Positions 1 through 12,415 of a stretch of 64,000 nucleotides of DNA are shown here, piece after piece (positions within the stretch are counted from its first letter, which is position 1; each line of letters begins with the position of its first letter). The stretch is from contig NW_026731827.1 in NCBI RefSeq assembly GCF_028476545.1, positions 564,001 to 628,000 on the forward strand, given 5' to 3'. A program made the position numbers and the translations under genes. The notes under the pieces were generated by a model. That model had not been told where the DNA came from. It worked only from the letters and a program-made list of their open reading frames with translations, and searched no databases. Source of the stretch: Physella acuta. Lineage: Eukaryota > Mollusca > Gastropoda > Physidae.

Positions 1-21
1 CTTGGTGTCCAGGACATGTGA

Positions 22-149
22 CCTTGGTGTTAGTGGCCAGGTTCTAGTGACTTTGGTGTTAGTGGCCAGGTTGTAGTGACCTTGGTGTCAGTGGCCAGGT
101 TCTAGTGACTTTGGTGTTAGTGGCCAGGTTGTAGTGACCGTTGTCATTG
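22..149. repeat. 30-bp minisatellite
   Basis: About four tandem copies of a unit near 30 bp with the core TTGGTGTTAGTGGCCAGGTT, alternating TTCTAGTGAC and TTGTAGTGAC ends. It lies in the intron or flank upstream of the sushi exon. Bases 150-397 are AT-rich and show nothing else. Confidence 0.85.
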
Positions 150-397
150 TGCGTTATTAGATTTCAAATTATAAACAATAAAGCGTTAAAAATCAATAGA
201 AAAAAAATTATATAGGCTATATTTAGACAAAATCATTTTTATTTCTCTGGTAAAGTAGAACCATTTTTTTTTTTTGCTGAAATCCATTGAACCCTTTGAC
301 ATCCATATTGCCTTCAGTCATCTAAGTGACCCATTATAGGGCCTAACATCTAGTTTGCTCCCATCACCTGACCCCCCTCCCCCACCCTGACTTTCAG

Positions 398-1418
398 ACC
401 TGTGTCCCGTGCTGGCCACGGACTACCAGGGTCTGGTGTTTGCCGACAACGTCAACTCCCTGAAAGTCAGCACCTACGAGAGGACGGAGGGGACGGTAGT
501 AGACATTTCCTGTTACCTGTCCGACACCTACACCCTACAGGGCAGTTCGAAGGTGAGGCAGATTTCTTGAACACATTTGTAAAACAGTCAGCTCAGGTGA
601 AACGCTAAATTTATTACTTTTTAACCTGTAGCTTACAGGTAAAAAAACTTGGTTAATGTATTGATTAGTTTAAAACTGCTATCTCAGGTAAATATATTAT
701 ATTAAAGTTCGTAATTTTAAAACCAGAAAAATGGAAGGTCGATAATATAAGTTGTACAATGTTTGTTTTTTCTTAAAATTTCGTGTACTTGTTATTATTG
801 TTAAAAATGTAAACCAAAAATTATTTGTGTTGCCTATAGTTTTATGCTTATAATTTCTGTTCACTTATTGGAAACATTCCATTCACTGGTTCTAATAGAA
901 CAGATATAAAACGCCAGACCACAATGTGTTAAGTTTATGTGAACATTATTTTTATTAATATCTTGAAATATATTATTTCAGCGTAGAAAATTATTTTCTT
1001 GGGACGGGTCTTCCCAATTTTTCTTTAAATTTGAAAATACTATTTCAATATGAATAAGTATTTCTTTTTTTTTTAAATGTATTTCAAAGTAAAATATTGC
1101 TAAAAATTATAATTTCCATAAAAATATTGCATTTTTAGAAAAATTATGTTTCCATTTGGAAGAATTTTTCGCAAATATTTTTCTGTCGGTTAAAATATAG
1201 TTGAGATGGGTTTTTTCAGGTGACATGTAAAAGTGGGGCGTGGGTCCCAGCACCTCCCATTTGTGTTAAGGCAGACAGCATCGTCACAGCAGCAGGTAAC
1301 TCACAGGCGTGTATTGTTATAGATACAATGCAAACTTAAATCGTTTAGAGTGTGATTAAAGAAATAAATAATGAAAATAATAAAACTTTATTTAGTTTAA
1401 TTATAATAACAAGAATCA

Positions 1419-1480
<62 letters not shown>

Positions 1481-1487
1481 TTACTAC

Positions 1488-1523
<36 letters not shown>

Positions 1524-4478
1524 TAATAATAATAATAATAATAATAATAATATTAATATTAATAATATTAATAATAATAATAGTAATAATAATAATAATA
1601 AAAGGCTAATTATAACATAATAATAGTAGTATTAATACATTGGTAAACAAATAATAGTAATTATTATTATTATTAATATCCTTAATATTATAATAAATAT
1701 TTTTTTCATTATTTATATTATTATTATAAATTAATAATAACAACATCACAATGTTAATAGGCTTATTATAAAAATAATAATAGCAGTAGTAATACTATCA
1801 ATAGTACTACTAGTACTAATAATAATAATATTCATTATTATTTTATGACTAATGTAACTCTTAGCAGTAGTTGTAACCACTGACCCAGTTAAACGTACGT
1901 AAAAATAACTAATCAATCGTGCGTCATGTTGTATATTTCAGTACCCACTAGCACCCAGCTGAGTACTCACACGTATGTGTCCATAGCAGTAGCCAGCACG
2001 TGCGCTATCCTGTTTCTTCTGCTCTTAATTGTCGTCGTATGCAAGGTGTGCCAGAGGAATTCCAGGTGAGTTTTGTCACATGATAATCCGGGTTTTAGTC
2101 AGTAGAATGTCTCTGAGTCCACCCAGCTCTTATGAGTACCTGACTGACGTTAAAGAAAATAAAGGTGGCTGAACATAGAGCTGACCATTCTATCTCTAGT
2201 GCCGAGGTCACTGAAACAGATATACTCTACTTACCTGCGACATACATCGCCAGATTTAAATGGGTACTTTTTTCTTTTAATTTTTCACACGGCGGATGCC
2301 TGAAATATAAATCCAATCGGTATGTTGGCGCCCCTACCCCCAGGAATTACTTAAATTGTGTACTGAGGGTAAAAGGGTTTAACAAAAACAACAATATTTA
2401 AAGCACAGAAAGTATTAATCAAGGTAATGGATTTGGAGATCTCGTGTAAAATGACATGTTCCGTTCAAAGCTCCACAGTGTATGTCGTCTCTCGAACAAA
2501 ACTGGCCCGCCCCAACCCTACCCCACCCTGCCCCCTACCCACGTATCCATACCAAGTAGTGAGGTACATGGGAAGTGAAAGTAGACGACAGAAAACCAAT
2601 GGTCAAACTTCTGGCAGCAGGGTTGAGAGAAAAGGCTCAATTTTACATCTTGACCGGCTTAAGAGAATTGCTCCAGAAAGTTATAGGCTACCCGTGAAAG
2701 AGGGTATGTGTTAGGGTATAGTTCATTACCCAACCAAGGTCCACAGTCAGTATAATACTCTACTTCAGTTAAAATAAATAGTGCAGAAAATAGTACTGCC
2801 ATTGTGACGTCAACTTCAATTAAAATAAACAGTGCAGACAGGTCTAGCTGATTTTTTAAAAATCTTTTTTGGTAACATTGCCCAGAAAACACCCGGCTGA
2901 AAAAGTGACACAAACCGGCCTGCAAAATTTATCTTATCGAGTTGCTGTCAGCGAACTAAAATAACCAAAGTTCGAGAAAGTTAGAGCACTCATGTTGCTT
3001 GTTTCGAATTATCACCCACATGTGCTAGTACAGGGATCGGCAACCTGCGGCTCGCGAGCCGCATGCGGCTCTTTTGATATGAAGATGCGGCTCTCCAGCT
3101 CCTTGTACAAATACTAATAATCTTAATAAAAAATAAAATATTTGAAATAAATAAATGTTAGTGGCTCTTTAAAATCAGGGAAATTTTGAAAATTGTAACT
3201 TTTGGCTCTTCGGCTTCAAAAGGTTGCCGACCCCTGTGCTAGTACAATCAGCCTTTTTCCAACCTGTAGTCAACACTTTTGGCACTTCATAAATTGTGTG
3301 CTTTGTTTTTTAATTTATACTTAATTTTTTTTTTTATACTTACGGTAATGTGACTGTGGGAAGCATAAAATTTACCTGACACTTCCATTACACTCCCTCC
3401 CTCCCTCCATTCCCAATGTCGGGCTAACATCCCTACCTTTTTAGATCATTCAGTGCTCAAATCAATTATAATATAACGGTTTAACTTTTATTTACCATCA
3501 TTTTATGATTTAGAAACTTTTACTTAGACATTATACATTACTTCTTTTCTTCTCTGGTTATATTTCTACAGTGTGTCAAGTTAAAGATATTGTATTTTTA
3601 TGTAACATGTATTTGTATAGCTTAACAAAATACTTATTTTTTTTTTAACTTTTAAAATTAGTTATTATTATAAAAATTGTAAGGCTACCGTAATGAGACT
3701 AAGATTGTGTTTTCTTTCTGCTCAGGAAATCTTCGAGAGTTGACTCGACTAGCAGCATTTATCAAATAGAGTAGGTTCCCTTTCTTCACTTATTTTTACA
3801 ATCTATAATAGAACTATATACCGTTTACACTCTATTAATGTACTGATGTGTGACTGTTAAACTGAATATGATTAATTTTAAGTAGACTTTATTAAGAGTG
3901 TAGAAATGTATTATTTATTAGTATGTCGATACCGACTATATTGTTTGTTAAGAAAGTGTAACTGTGACGTCATTTTAAGCTTGTGGTTCCGTATGTTATG
4001 ATGAAAGGTAAATGGTAAAAGTCGGTTAAAATAACGTCATTTATAGACGTCCGTCTAAGCTTTGTGGGAGTTCGAGTTTCACCGGCAAAAAGCTCATGGT
4101 TGATAAATTCGAACAAAGTCTCGAGTTCAAAACCCACTGGCAGATAAATCTCGATCCCCTTCAACACTAATAATTAAGAACGAAGAAGAAGAAGAAAGAC
4201 TGGCAATACGCTGGTACTTTTTGGTCAAATTAATTTCTCTCTGCAGATACGACAGTCGCTCCTCGTCAGCCCCCGGCCACAGCACACTCGGGACAAGCCC
4301 ATTCATGTACAGCAGGGCAAAGGTCATCAACTCGGACTGGCTGAACAAGAACAGGTCCTGGACCTACATCACCGTGGACAGACTGCTCAGGGACATCGAG
4401 AGGTCCAAGCGGGACAACCCCAACCACTCGTGGAGAGATTTCGCCACCATGTCGTCTCGGCCACCGTCCACCGACTGA
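398..4478 (+). CDS. Sushi (CCP) domain single-pass membrane protein, 3' part of gene
   Basis: Five exons read in one frame: 398-552, 1220-1295, 1942-2065, 3726-3770 and 4247-4478 (TGA at 4476). Each is bounded by AG/GT, and the phases match at every junction, giving 209 visible residues. Exons 1 and 2 form a complete CCP/sushi module: four Cys (LCPVL, DISCYL, VTCKSG, PPICVK) with the Trp of GAWVP between the last two. Exon 3 gives a short stalk and one hydrophobic segment (VSIAVAS to LLLLIVVV), followed by KVCQRN as a likely stop-transfer. Exons 4 and 5 encode a cytoplasmic tail of about 90 residues, rich in Ser and basic residues, with SIYQIEYDSRSSS and YITVDRLLRDIERSKRD. The 5' end lies outside the window, so more sushi or other extracellular modules are likely upstream. 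CCP modules bind proteins or glycans in cell adhesion, complement-like and receptor proteins; the ligand is unknown. I do not recognise the tail. Confidence 0.85.
1421..1606. repeat. (ACT)n/(AAT)n microsatellite
   Basis: Uninterrupted ACT repeats grade into AAT repeats in the second visible intron of the sushi gene. AT-rich trinucleotide debris continues to about 1850. Confidence 0.95.
2097..2235 (+). mobile_element. tRNA-derived SINE, 3' part
   Basis: Matches the non-tRNA body of the full SINE at 54946-55180: the order TCTGAGTCCACCCA, TGAGTACCT, GGCTGAACATAG, GTCACTGAAACAG, CTCTACTT is kept. The tRNA-like head is missing. It sits in an intron of the sushi gene. Confidence 0.75.
3031..3236. 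mobile_element. hAT-type MITE, 206 bp
   Basis: Starts CAGGGATCGGCAACCT and ends AGGTTGCCGACCCCTG, an inverted pair. It is flanked on both sides by the 8-bp duplication TGCTAGTA (3023-3030 and 3237-3244). The 8-bp duplication and CAGGG termini fit the hAT superfamily. No coding capacity; it lies in an intron of the sushi gene. Confidence 0.93.
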
Positions 4479-7400
4479 CTCAGATATTTGACCATCAAAT
4501 TTTAATAATCTCGCTAATGAACTTGGATGAAACAAAGATATTTGAACATTAAGTCATCGCGCTAATGAACTGAGATTTCGCCACAATGCTATCTAATTAT
4601 CAGATACAATGTTATGTGCTATACTTCTAAGACATAAAGTGTTGAATGTTTGTCTTGCTACACTGGTCCAACATCCTTTCTACAGTGTCGCCAACCATGT
4701 TACGGTCAGCACCGGTGGTGAAGCAACTTCGACTCCAGAAATTAAGCAGTTACTTGTAAATAAGGAAGTCGATCTATATATCTTCATTAGATATTTTCTG
4801 ATTATCAAGTTACATATCCACAACTTAATGATGTGAGAGTTTAAATGTGAGAAATATTTGATGCGCGGTTATTATAGCGTGTTACATTTCTGTATTTAGT
4901 GTATGGCTTATGAGTAGTTATTGTGCATCATGATATACTTGATCGTTTCAAACTTATTTCTTCTAAAAACTAAGCGATATTGAAATTCTATTTATATAAA
5001 ATAAGTAATCTTCTATAAAGTTTAAAACTAAATAAAACCAAATATTGTTTATGCGTGATAATTCATTTCCATTGTGTTATCAAGTTCCATTCCCCTCGAT
5101 ACCTTATATGAGTATCAGTAGGCGGGATCCGGAACACGAGGCCAATCCATCAGCATTTTCTACAGGAGATTTTTATCTTAGCAACCCGAGTTAGAAGGGA
5201 ATATTCTTATACCAGGTTAGATGGAAGTTATCTCGAGTGCCAGAGGCTTCTCCGCAGCTGTGTGAAAGAATTGATTTCTAAGTTCGGATTTATTGAAACC
5301 ATATGCGGAAAACCAAGGTTCCATATAAACAACGAGACCTATTTGAAATGCGAGCTCTTATCAGCTTCAACGCCTAAGTCAAATATCACGTTAGTGGCTG
5401 ATTGTGTTGAGGAACCATCGACTGTGTAGAATGAATTATTTTAAAAAGTATGTAAGTGATGCGCACTGATGTTGTAGGATATGAGTCAAAAACTTTACAT
5501 TTGTACACTGTTGTAATTGTCTTATTGGAGCTTGCACTGTAAACGAATGTATTCCGATATTATTTTGTCATCTTTGAAATTTTTAGTTTATGGCTAAGAT
5601 TACGTTAGGTGTTCTACGTAAGTATCTACGACAAACAACACTAAATCCATTTTCCTGTAACATAAACTTATTTTGCAAACGCTTTCCTAATCCTGTTTTA
5701 TAAAACACCACATCACATTGATTTATCAATCACACTACAACACTGTTCAAGATCGCTGTTCAGTATGCGTTGCATAACCAAAAAAACTTCACTTACCAAA
5801 AACGTATTTAGTTATTGGACAATCAGCATTAGTTTTTGGTACGAGAAAAGCTTGAAACCTTAAGTTTCCATGTAGTTTTTTGCTTTGTTGGATTAGATAA
5901 ACGAGGTACCCCAACCACACAAAATGTGATGTATGTACCATCCACACACAATGTGCTTTCTATACACATAGAGTGCTACCTGTACCAGTGAACTGGACGC
6001 CACAGGGTAAACACCAACATTATGCGCAACAGCTTCTCGTATGCAACATGCGCATACAACACATTTGTCTTTACCTGAATAAAATACCATCCTCTCTTGA
6101 AAAGAGATTTTATACGATGTCTGCAAAAACAAATAAGTACAAGCGTAAGAGCATGATCATGAGATTAAATATCTGTTCCCGATGAAAGAAGGGAATACTA
6201 TTAATAAGCTTTTGAATCAATACATTTTTATATAGAGAGGCAGAAACATTTACTGCAAAATACATCCGGCTAAACTATTAAGAAAGTCAGTTATTATTTA
6301 AACTAAATTATTAGTTTCTTTACTGATTAATAATATGCGTTTTATGTAATATCATACTACAACCAAACTGTAATGTGCTATATAAGGAAATATGAAGATA
6401 TTACGAGCAAACTATTTCTAAACTCTGATAAGAAACTTGTGTACTTTGACGACAACATATAAATACATGTCAAAATAGTGTTCCTTATAATGCTATCTTA
6501 TCTGTTCTGACCACCCCCCCCCTCTCTTTCCTACATCAACTTCCAACGTCACTACTGACGCCAACGTAGGCTACTATATTTAGTACAAAAATTGTTTTAT
6601 TAAGTATGTGTAGCGTTAAAGTAAATAGCAACGAATTCATAAATAAATTAAAAATATGTCTCTTTTTATAAATGTATGCATTAAGAATAAAGTGAGAGTT
6701 TAAGTTAGTAATGTTGAGGCTACCCCTGCGTACACAATATTAAAAGCACGCATGAAAATACACACAAACACACACACATTAGAGTACACATAGCTACAAG
6801 AAAGGAAATATACACCAAGTCACATAACTTAGTATAGGAAAATGCAGCAGTGGCTAGACAAAAACTCACATAATTTATTCCGCACAAAAACTTGCAATCA
6901 GGTACAAGCGCACGCATGAGACATGCAAATACATATTTCATACAAACATATTCGGTAACACAAACACTGAATTCAATGCAGAAACACACGTTAAGCAAAA
7001 TTGGAAAAATAAATAATGTAATTATACACATAGTTTGGCACCTACAAACACACAATTTAGTATGCTTACAATAGGGTACACACACATAGACATAATGTAA
7101 AAACAACTCTCAGAATACAGTACATGTAAACAACCAACATAATAACTGATTGTATCTTAGGGTAAGCTTTGCACTTTTAGCTCCATGACGGGCTAGGTTT
7201 GGTTCAAATGTTAAAAGAGACTTAATAATTAATTAATAAAATACCTAAACGACTATAAATTTAAAAAAATAACACTTTAATTTTAAAATGATCTAAACAA
7301 TTTGAATTAAAAAAAAATTTTGAGAAATTATTGTGATTAGTAGTTATTCCACTGCATCGTGTTTTAACAAAAACAAATGTTACTTTTTTTGTTAAGTCAT

Positions 7401-7870
7401 CTATAGGAACCGTAACCGCTCCATGTAAATATGATTTGTTTATTATGGGGTTCTGTCCCCTGACACTGTAAGTAAAAAGAGGGTGTTTATTAATAGCTGT
7501 TACAAACCATTCAAATATTCTTTAAAAAATTAAGTACATAAAAACAGAGTTTCTCCCTGGCATCTCTTCGGGGAGGGGAGGGGGATGGGGAGAAGTACCC
7601 AGCCCACAAACGAAATGGAATTTATATAGAAAACATAAACCTTTACAAGTGTCCGCCCCCCCCCCCCCCGAAAATTACTGAAACACTGCATAAAAATATA
7701 CTACGTACCCCAACCCTCCTCAACACCAGAAGACCCAGCTCTCACCATTTTCCATCTCGAACTTTAGCATTAGACTATGTCCCAAGCTACTGCCTCCTCA
7801 AACTTTCACCTCCAGTCCATAGTCTCCGCCTCTCTACAATCTTTTTCAGCCCGACGCCACTAATCTCATT
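4479..7870. other. 3' flank and intergenic DNA without recognisable gene
   Basis: AT-rich sequence. 4479 to about 5050 is probably 3' UTR of the sushi gene (AAATAAAACC near 5033). 6720-7110 is a degenerate CACA/TACA-rich stretch. Near 7550-7670 is a copy of a dispersed repeat (core CGAAATGGAATTTATATAGAAAACATA, cited here in parts: GGAATTTATATAGAAAACAT) that recurs at 24160. I see no gene. Confidence 0.5.
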
Positions 7871-7872
7871 TC

Positions 7873-7945
7873 ACACACACGCACACACACGCACACACAC
7901 ACATACACACACATACACACAATCACACACACAGACACTCACACA
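7873..7945. repeat. (CA)n-rich microsatellite
   Basis: Runs of ACACAC with G and T interruptions. Confidence 0.9.
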
Positions 7946-8139
7946 TATTTTTATTATCAAACAACACGACACGGTAAACCCCACTATTTGACAGAACAAA
8001 TAAGCAGGAAGAAAATTGTCAAACGAAAAATCAACTGTTACATTCTCTACTAAACATTTGTGTATTCCAAAGTTTCTGCCAGCCAATTTAAAAGTTGCGA
8101 TAAATGATATCCAAAATATCTTTAACAGTTAAGTCCCTT

Positions 8140-8190
8140 TTCGAAAATGACAGTCCGTGGTGCAAGAGAAGTAGAGTTCACCAGTTATTT
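8140..8190 (-). mobile_element. SINE tail fragment
   Basis: Short match (CAGTCCGTGG..AAGAGAAGTAGAGTTCACC) to the 3' tail of the SINE at 11846-12075, same orientation. Only about 45 bp remain. Confidence 0.45.
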
Positions 8191-11100
8191 AATATGTGTG
8201 GTATAAATACTGCTTTACATTCAGGTCGTCAGAAGCCTCGCCATTTATGTAATGGGACCAAGGTTTAGGCTATAACTTGTATTTGTTCCTGGCACTAGAA
8301 ATATTCAAGTGGATCGTAGTTCTAGCTGTAAAATAAAGTTCAAGTGTTTGGGCAGAAAAGAGCTTTTGTGACACCAAGTAAATGGGTTGCCTATGGTTAG
8401 CAAGGACACCCGAAGCAGCTGTTTGGGAATGTGCCAATCAAACAAGGCTATTTAGACAGGGTGGTATTTCCAGAAATAATCCACATTTAAACTGACCGAA
8501 AGCTAATTAAGCACTTTTATAAATATAAACAAGTAATTAAAGAAGCATGTTGTGTTCATAGAATCTTAGCTAACCACAAGGAATATTGAAGTTTCAACCG
8601 ATTACAGTTACAATTTGCTTGTAATAATGTTCGTATATAATTGATTTGTGAACACCTTATTATGTACACCTAAGGCATATTTTATTGCACATGATTATTT
8701 TAATTAACTTCAATTGCTTCAAACATTCGTATACAAAAGAGTCTTGTTCCATAAAAATTTTCTGTAAAATTGTAGTTTGACTTTCAAACGTTGAATTTGG
8801 AACGTATTTTTTTTCCTGGGGAAACCATATTTATCTAGCGTAAGGTCGTTAACTGTGCAGTTAAACGCTGGAACTATTCTAGACAACGTAAGCAGGGGTG
8901 ACCTTCACATTGGCCTAGTTAATTCTGAAATGAAGTGTGTAAACAGACTCTTATGTAAGCAAGAGGTTACATGAAGTAAAGGTTACGTTTTTGTGAGACT
9001 TCATGGTGCGTAACGAAAGGCCTGAAGAACGTGTTCTTTCATTTCATCCAGGAACGTTTACATTTCATTTCATAAATACAAGGACAAAGAGAGGGAAATA
9101 ATCCCCCACCCCCCCTCGTCGGTAGGTTTCTAATATAAAAGGGTCTTCATCTGACAATTTGTTCCCAGAGGCTTAAACTAAATTAACTGTCCCTCCTCAT
9201 TCCTCCTCCACCCCACCTCAATCGTCACTATCCAACATCGCCCCCCCCCCCCCCAAAAAAAAAAGGCAACAGCAAATCTGGTGAACGTAAACAGGCAATG
9301 GTTGCTGTTGCTACAACCGTCGTTGTTGACATAAAATATGGCTGAACGATTTCATGAGGTAGGGGTAACAACTACAGGCGATATATTTGCATTGACCTCA
9401 TAAACAAAATGTAGGTCTTCGAGATATTAAAGGCTCATGGGGGGGGGGGGCCTTTGCCGTTGTTCTAGCGCATGTTAAATAATGAATTGAATGGAAACTG
9501 CAGTTTGCTTACCGGTAATTATTGAAACGCATAAACAGTGGTTATCCTTTAAGTATTAGTGAGCTAAGATTCGCGGGGTTCAATGCAAACATGTAACTTA
9601 TAGATATAACATTTTCATCCTAACGATGCTACAAAATGGGGGAAAACTCCGACACGTTGGCGTATTTTATTGTGTCTCTTACAGCTGAGTTTAATTTGCT
9701 TGTTTGTCGCAAAAACAAAACGACAAATTTTTAATGCAAGCTACTCGTTGATCAAGCCAACACTCTACCATAAGAGAGGATGGGGGGGGGGGGGGGGTGA
9801 AACTGATGTAAGCTAGCTCATATTCCTATTTCAGACTGTTGTTGTATTCTACAGTCCATATCTGTACTTCTATGTTAATCTTTAAAAAAAAAACTAGTTT
9901 TAGGCTAAGTGGTAAGGTTTGAGTTTACTTGTTCGTGTGCCAATCGATGAATACCAGGATAAAGAAAATTTGACAAGCAGCCAAGCCGAGCTGGATAAAC
10001 AAGTCTTTACAGCGCGAGTTTCTGTCAGAGCAGGAATTCCCGTTCTCTTGTTTAAGCTACTGAGAGCCGCCCTAGTTTGACTAGCATAGACGAAGCAACT
10101 TCTAAAACTAGAAACTACGTTATCGGGGATATCTGTATGCGTATTTATAGTAACCACCTCTCCTTGAGGTTAGAGTTCAAAAGTTGAACAATGTTGTCAG
10201 GTAGGCCGAGCCTCTGTGCCAACTCGCGATTTTGATAAACATTTAAAAACGAGTTATGTTTAAACCAGGATACTACCCTAATTGCGAGACTCAAACTTCA
10301 CTAAACACTTGTGGTAACCTACATAACATCGACCTACTTAAGGGGGAAACCCGACACATTTTAACTTTTTATTTCGAGCTGCGAAAAAAAAGTTTTAGAT
10401 ATTGATCTTCATTTTACTGTCTTGCGCATAAGCGTAGTTTAATCTACGGTCTGGTAATTCAGTGAAAAACAAACAATTAAGCTCTTCAACTACACCTATA
10501 CTTCTTCGGATATTTTTGTTTTGTTAATTGTATATTATAATTCCTGTTACATTTTAGCTATTTTGTATCATTTAACTGTCACTGCTAAACTTGGACTCCC
10601 CATAACCCATCGTGCCTTTAATTTAAATAATAGTTTCAAAACATATATGATTTATAAAACTGATCTTCATTTCAAATAGTTCACCGATGTCAGTTCAGGC
10701 TGTTGCCACATGCAAACTGATCGAATGAATTATTTTTAAAAAAAGGTTTTAAAACTACTCAGAGATTGTTCATAATGCGAAAGCTGGGGTCAATTAGTTG
10801 CATGAGACGGCAATTGGCCACAATTGGGAACAAGATATAACTTGTAGTTCTAAGTAAACTACCACGTGAAGCCTAGTTTGACACAAGAATAAAGGAGGGT
10901 TGTATTACTCATCAAATCCAGTGACACAAATTTCTCCATGACTTCCGGGATCTAGGAAGCACCCCAGAACTTGGCGATAGCACCCTCATTTTCCGTCAGT
11001 CTCAGTCAAGATGAATACCTGACCGAAATATGCCGTAATTGTGAGTTCAGGCGTGCAAACATCCAAGTCGAAACATTGCCTTACTGGAGTAATAACAGTG

Positions 11101-11594
11101 ACTGAAAATAAGATTTCGGTAAGCATACCAGTGGTTATCTTGTTTTATATTTGATAGTAAGATATTTGTTATATAAACAGGGATCGTTTGGTGACTTTTT
11201 TCAAACTTCGGATACCGTTAACTGTGTATGAATTTTACTAGAATTATTTAAACGAAGAATTTAAAGCTCCATTCTCTTTCGCAATTCTATCTTTAAAAGA
11301 TCTTCGATAATCATTTTAGTTACCTACACAGACTACCAGCCTACATCGCATGTTACAACATTGTATTGATTTCTATTCTTTCTTCAATTTCCTGCACCAA
11401 TTGACTTTTTACAATGCAGCAGATATTTACTACATTAGTATGTTTTATTTACTTTGTACATGTCTGCATCACGGGTCTTTCAGCCTTAAACATTAGTTGT
11501 ATTTCAACGTCTAGGCAAGCGTGTTTATCTGGCCATGTTGCGGAGGAATTCTCTAGACTGGTAGGAGATCTGTTGACAACGTGTAGGTACTATC
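8191..11594. other. Intergenic DNA; nothing recognised
   Basis: AT-rich, with several homopolymer C or G runs (about 9240-9254, 9440-9450, 9782-9797). No ORF with family features and no clear repeat boundaries. The last few hundred bases must hold the promoter and 5' UTR of the RING gene at 11595, but I see no defined motif. Confidence 0.4.
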
Positions 11595-12415
11595 ATGGCC
11601 ACCGAAGCTAACTCTGAGAATTCTAGCGGAGGGTTCAAAGACAAAGGTGATATTTCTAAACTGTAGTCAACATGGCATTGATGGATCCTGGTGAACTATA
11701 TATATATATATGTTTATTAACCAGAGCAAACTTTTGATTGTTTTAAACCAATAGATTGTCTAATATAACGTGAAGGATGTTCAAATGTAAGGTCTGCTAG
11801 GTTTTTTTCAGACTTCAAAATGTAAAAGTAAAGTTCCCTTTCAAACCTGACGGTCCATAGGGTAAGTGAAGTAGAGTTCACTTGTTTCTGTGACCTCGGC
11901 ATATGAAGAGATAGTGTGGTCAGTACTATGCTCAGCCGCCTTTACTTTCCTTAACTTGAGTTAGGTACCCATCAGAGTTGGGTGGACTCAAGGACGGTCT
12001 ACTGACTTGAACCCGGATTCGAACTCGAGATTTACGGGTTAGCAGTCCAGCTCTCTACCACTAGACAACTCTGTCAACTCTGTCTCACTTAAAATTTATA
12101 ATTCGATTCTTAATTTGAATTTATTGCTTACTTTTAATTAGCCTATGTTTTCATTTTGATTTCATTCTAGATTCCAATAAGCGAAGACTCAGTAGCCCTT
12201 CTGGTGATAAAATAACTTTACTGAAGCGCGAAAACGACATACTTCAACAGCAACTCAAATGCAGGATGTGCCAAGTCAAAGAAAAGGATCAACTTTTTGT
12301 TCCATGCCACGATATCTATGCCTGCAAGGATTGTGCTAACAAAGTCTCTAGGTGCCCTGCTTGTGATCAAGAAATAACAGCAAGAGAAACGATCACACTG
12401 GCAGCAAGTATTTAA
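11595..12415 (+). CDS. Stand-alone RING-finger protein (IAP-type RING)
   Basis: Two exons, 11595-11646 and 12171-12415 (TAA at 12413), join in phase (K-G/AT-S) to give 98 residues. The ATG follows an in-frame-independent upstream region and is the first Met of the spliced frame. Residues 1-50 are polar and Ser/Lys-rich, then a short helix (LLKRENDILQQQLK) leads into a RING: C-x2-C, x11, C-H-D-x3-C-x2-C, x6, C-x2-C (CRMC, VPCHD, ACKDC, CPAC). Spacing and words match the C-terminal RINGs of the two large genes on the minus strand (LFLPCGDLYAC). Known family role: such RINGs recruit an E2 enzyme and dimerise, as in IAPs. There is no BIR domain, so this could be a RING-only regulator or a retained tail of a larger gene. 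It converges on the gene at 14109, with their stops 1.7 kb apart. The intron carries a SINE. Confidence 0.8.
11846..12075 (-). mobile_element. Full-length tRNA-derived SINE
   Basis: On the minus strand it reads a tRNA-like head with A-box-like (GTCTAGTGGTAGAGAGC) and B-box (GAGTTCGAATCC) sequence, then the shared body (GGTCCTTGAGTCCACCCAAC, TGGGTACCTAACTCA) and a tail ending GTAGAGTT..TAAGTG region. Lies in the intron of the RING gene. Confidence 0.88.

Noticed and set aside
1352-1609. Poly-Leu/Ile ORF
   Set aside because: Translation of the ACT/AAT microsatellite in an intron.
6720-7106. Minus-strand Cys/Val-rich ORF of 128 residues
   Set aside because: Arises from degenerate CACA/TACA-rich DNA; no domain, no splice context and no paralogue seen.
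9900-10157. Minus-strand ORF of 85 residues
   Set aside because: No recognisable domain, no plausible splice partners and no homology to anything else in the window.
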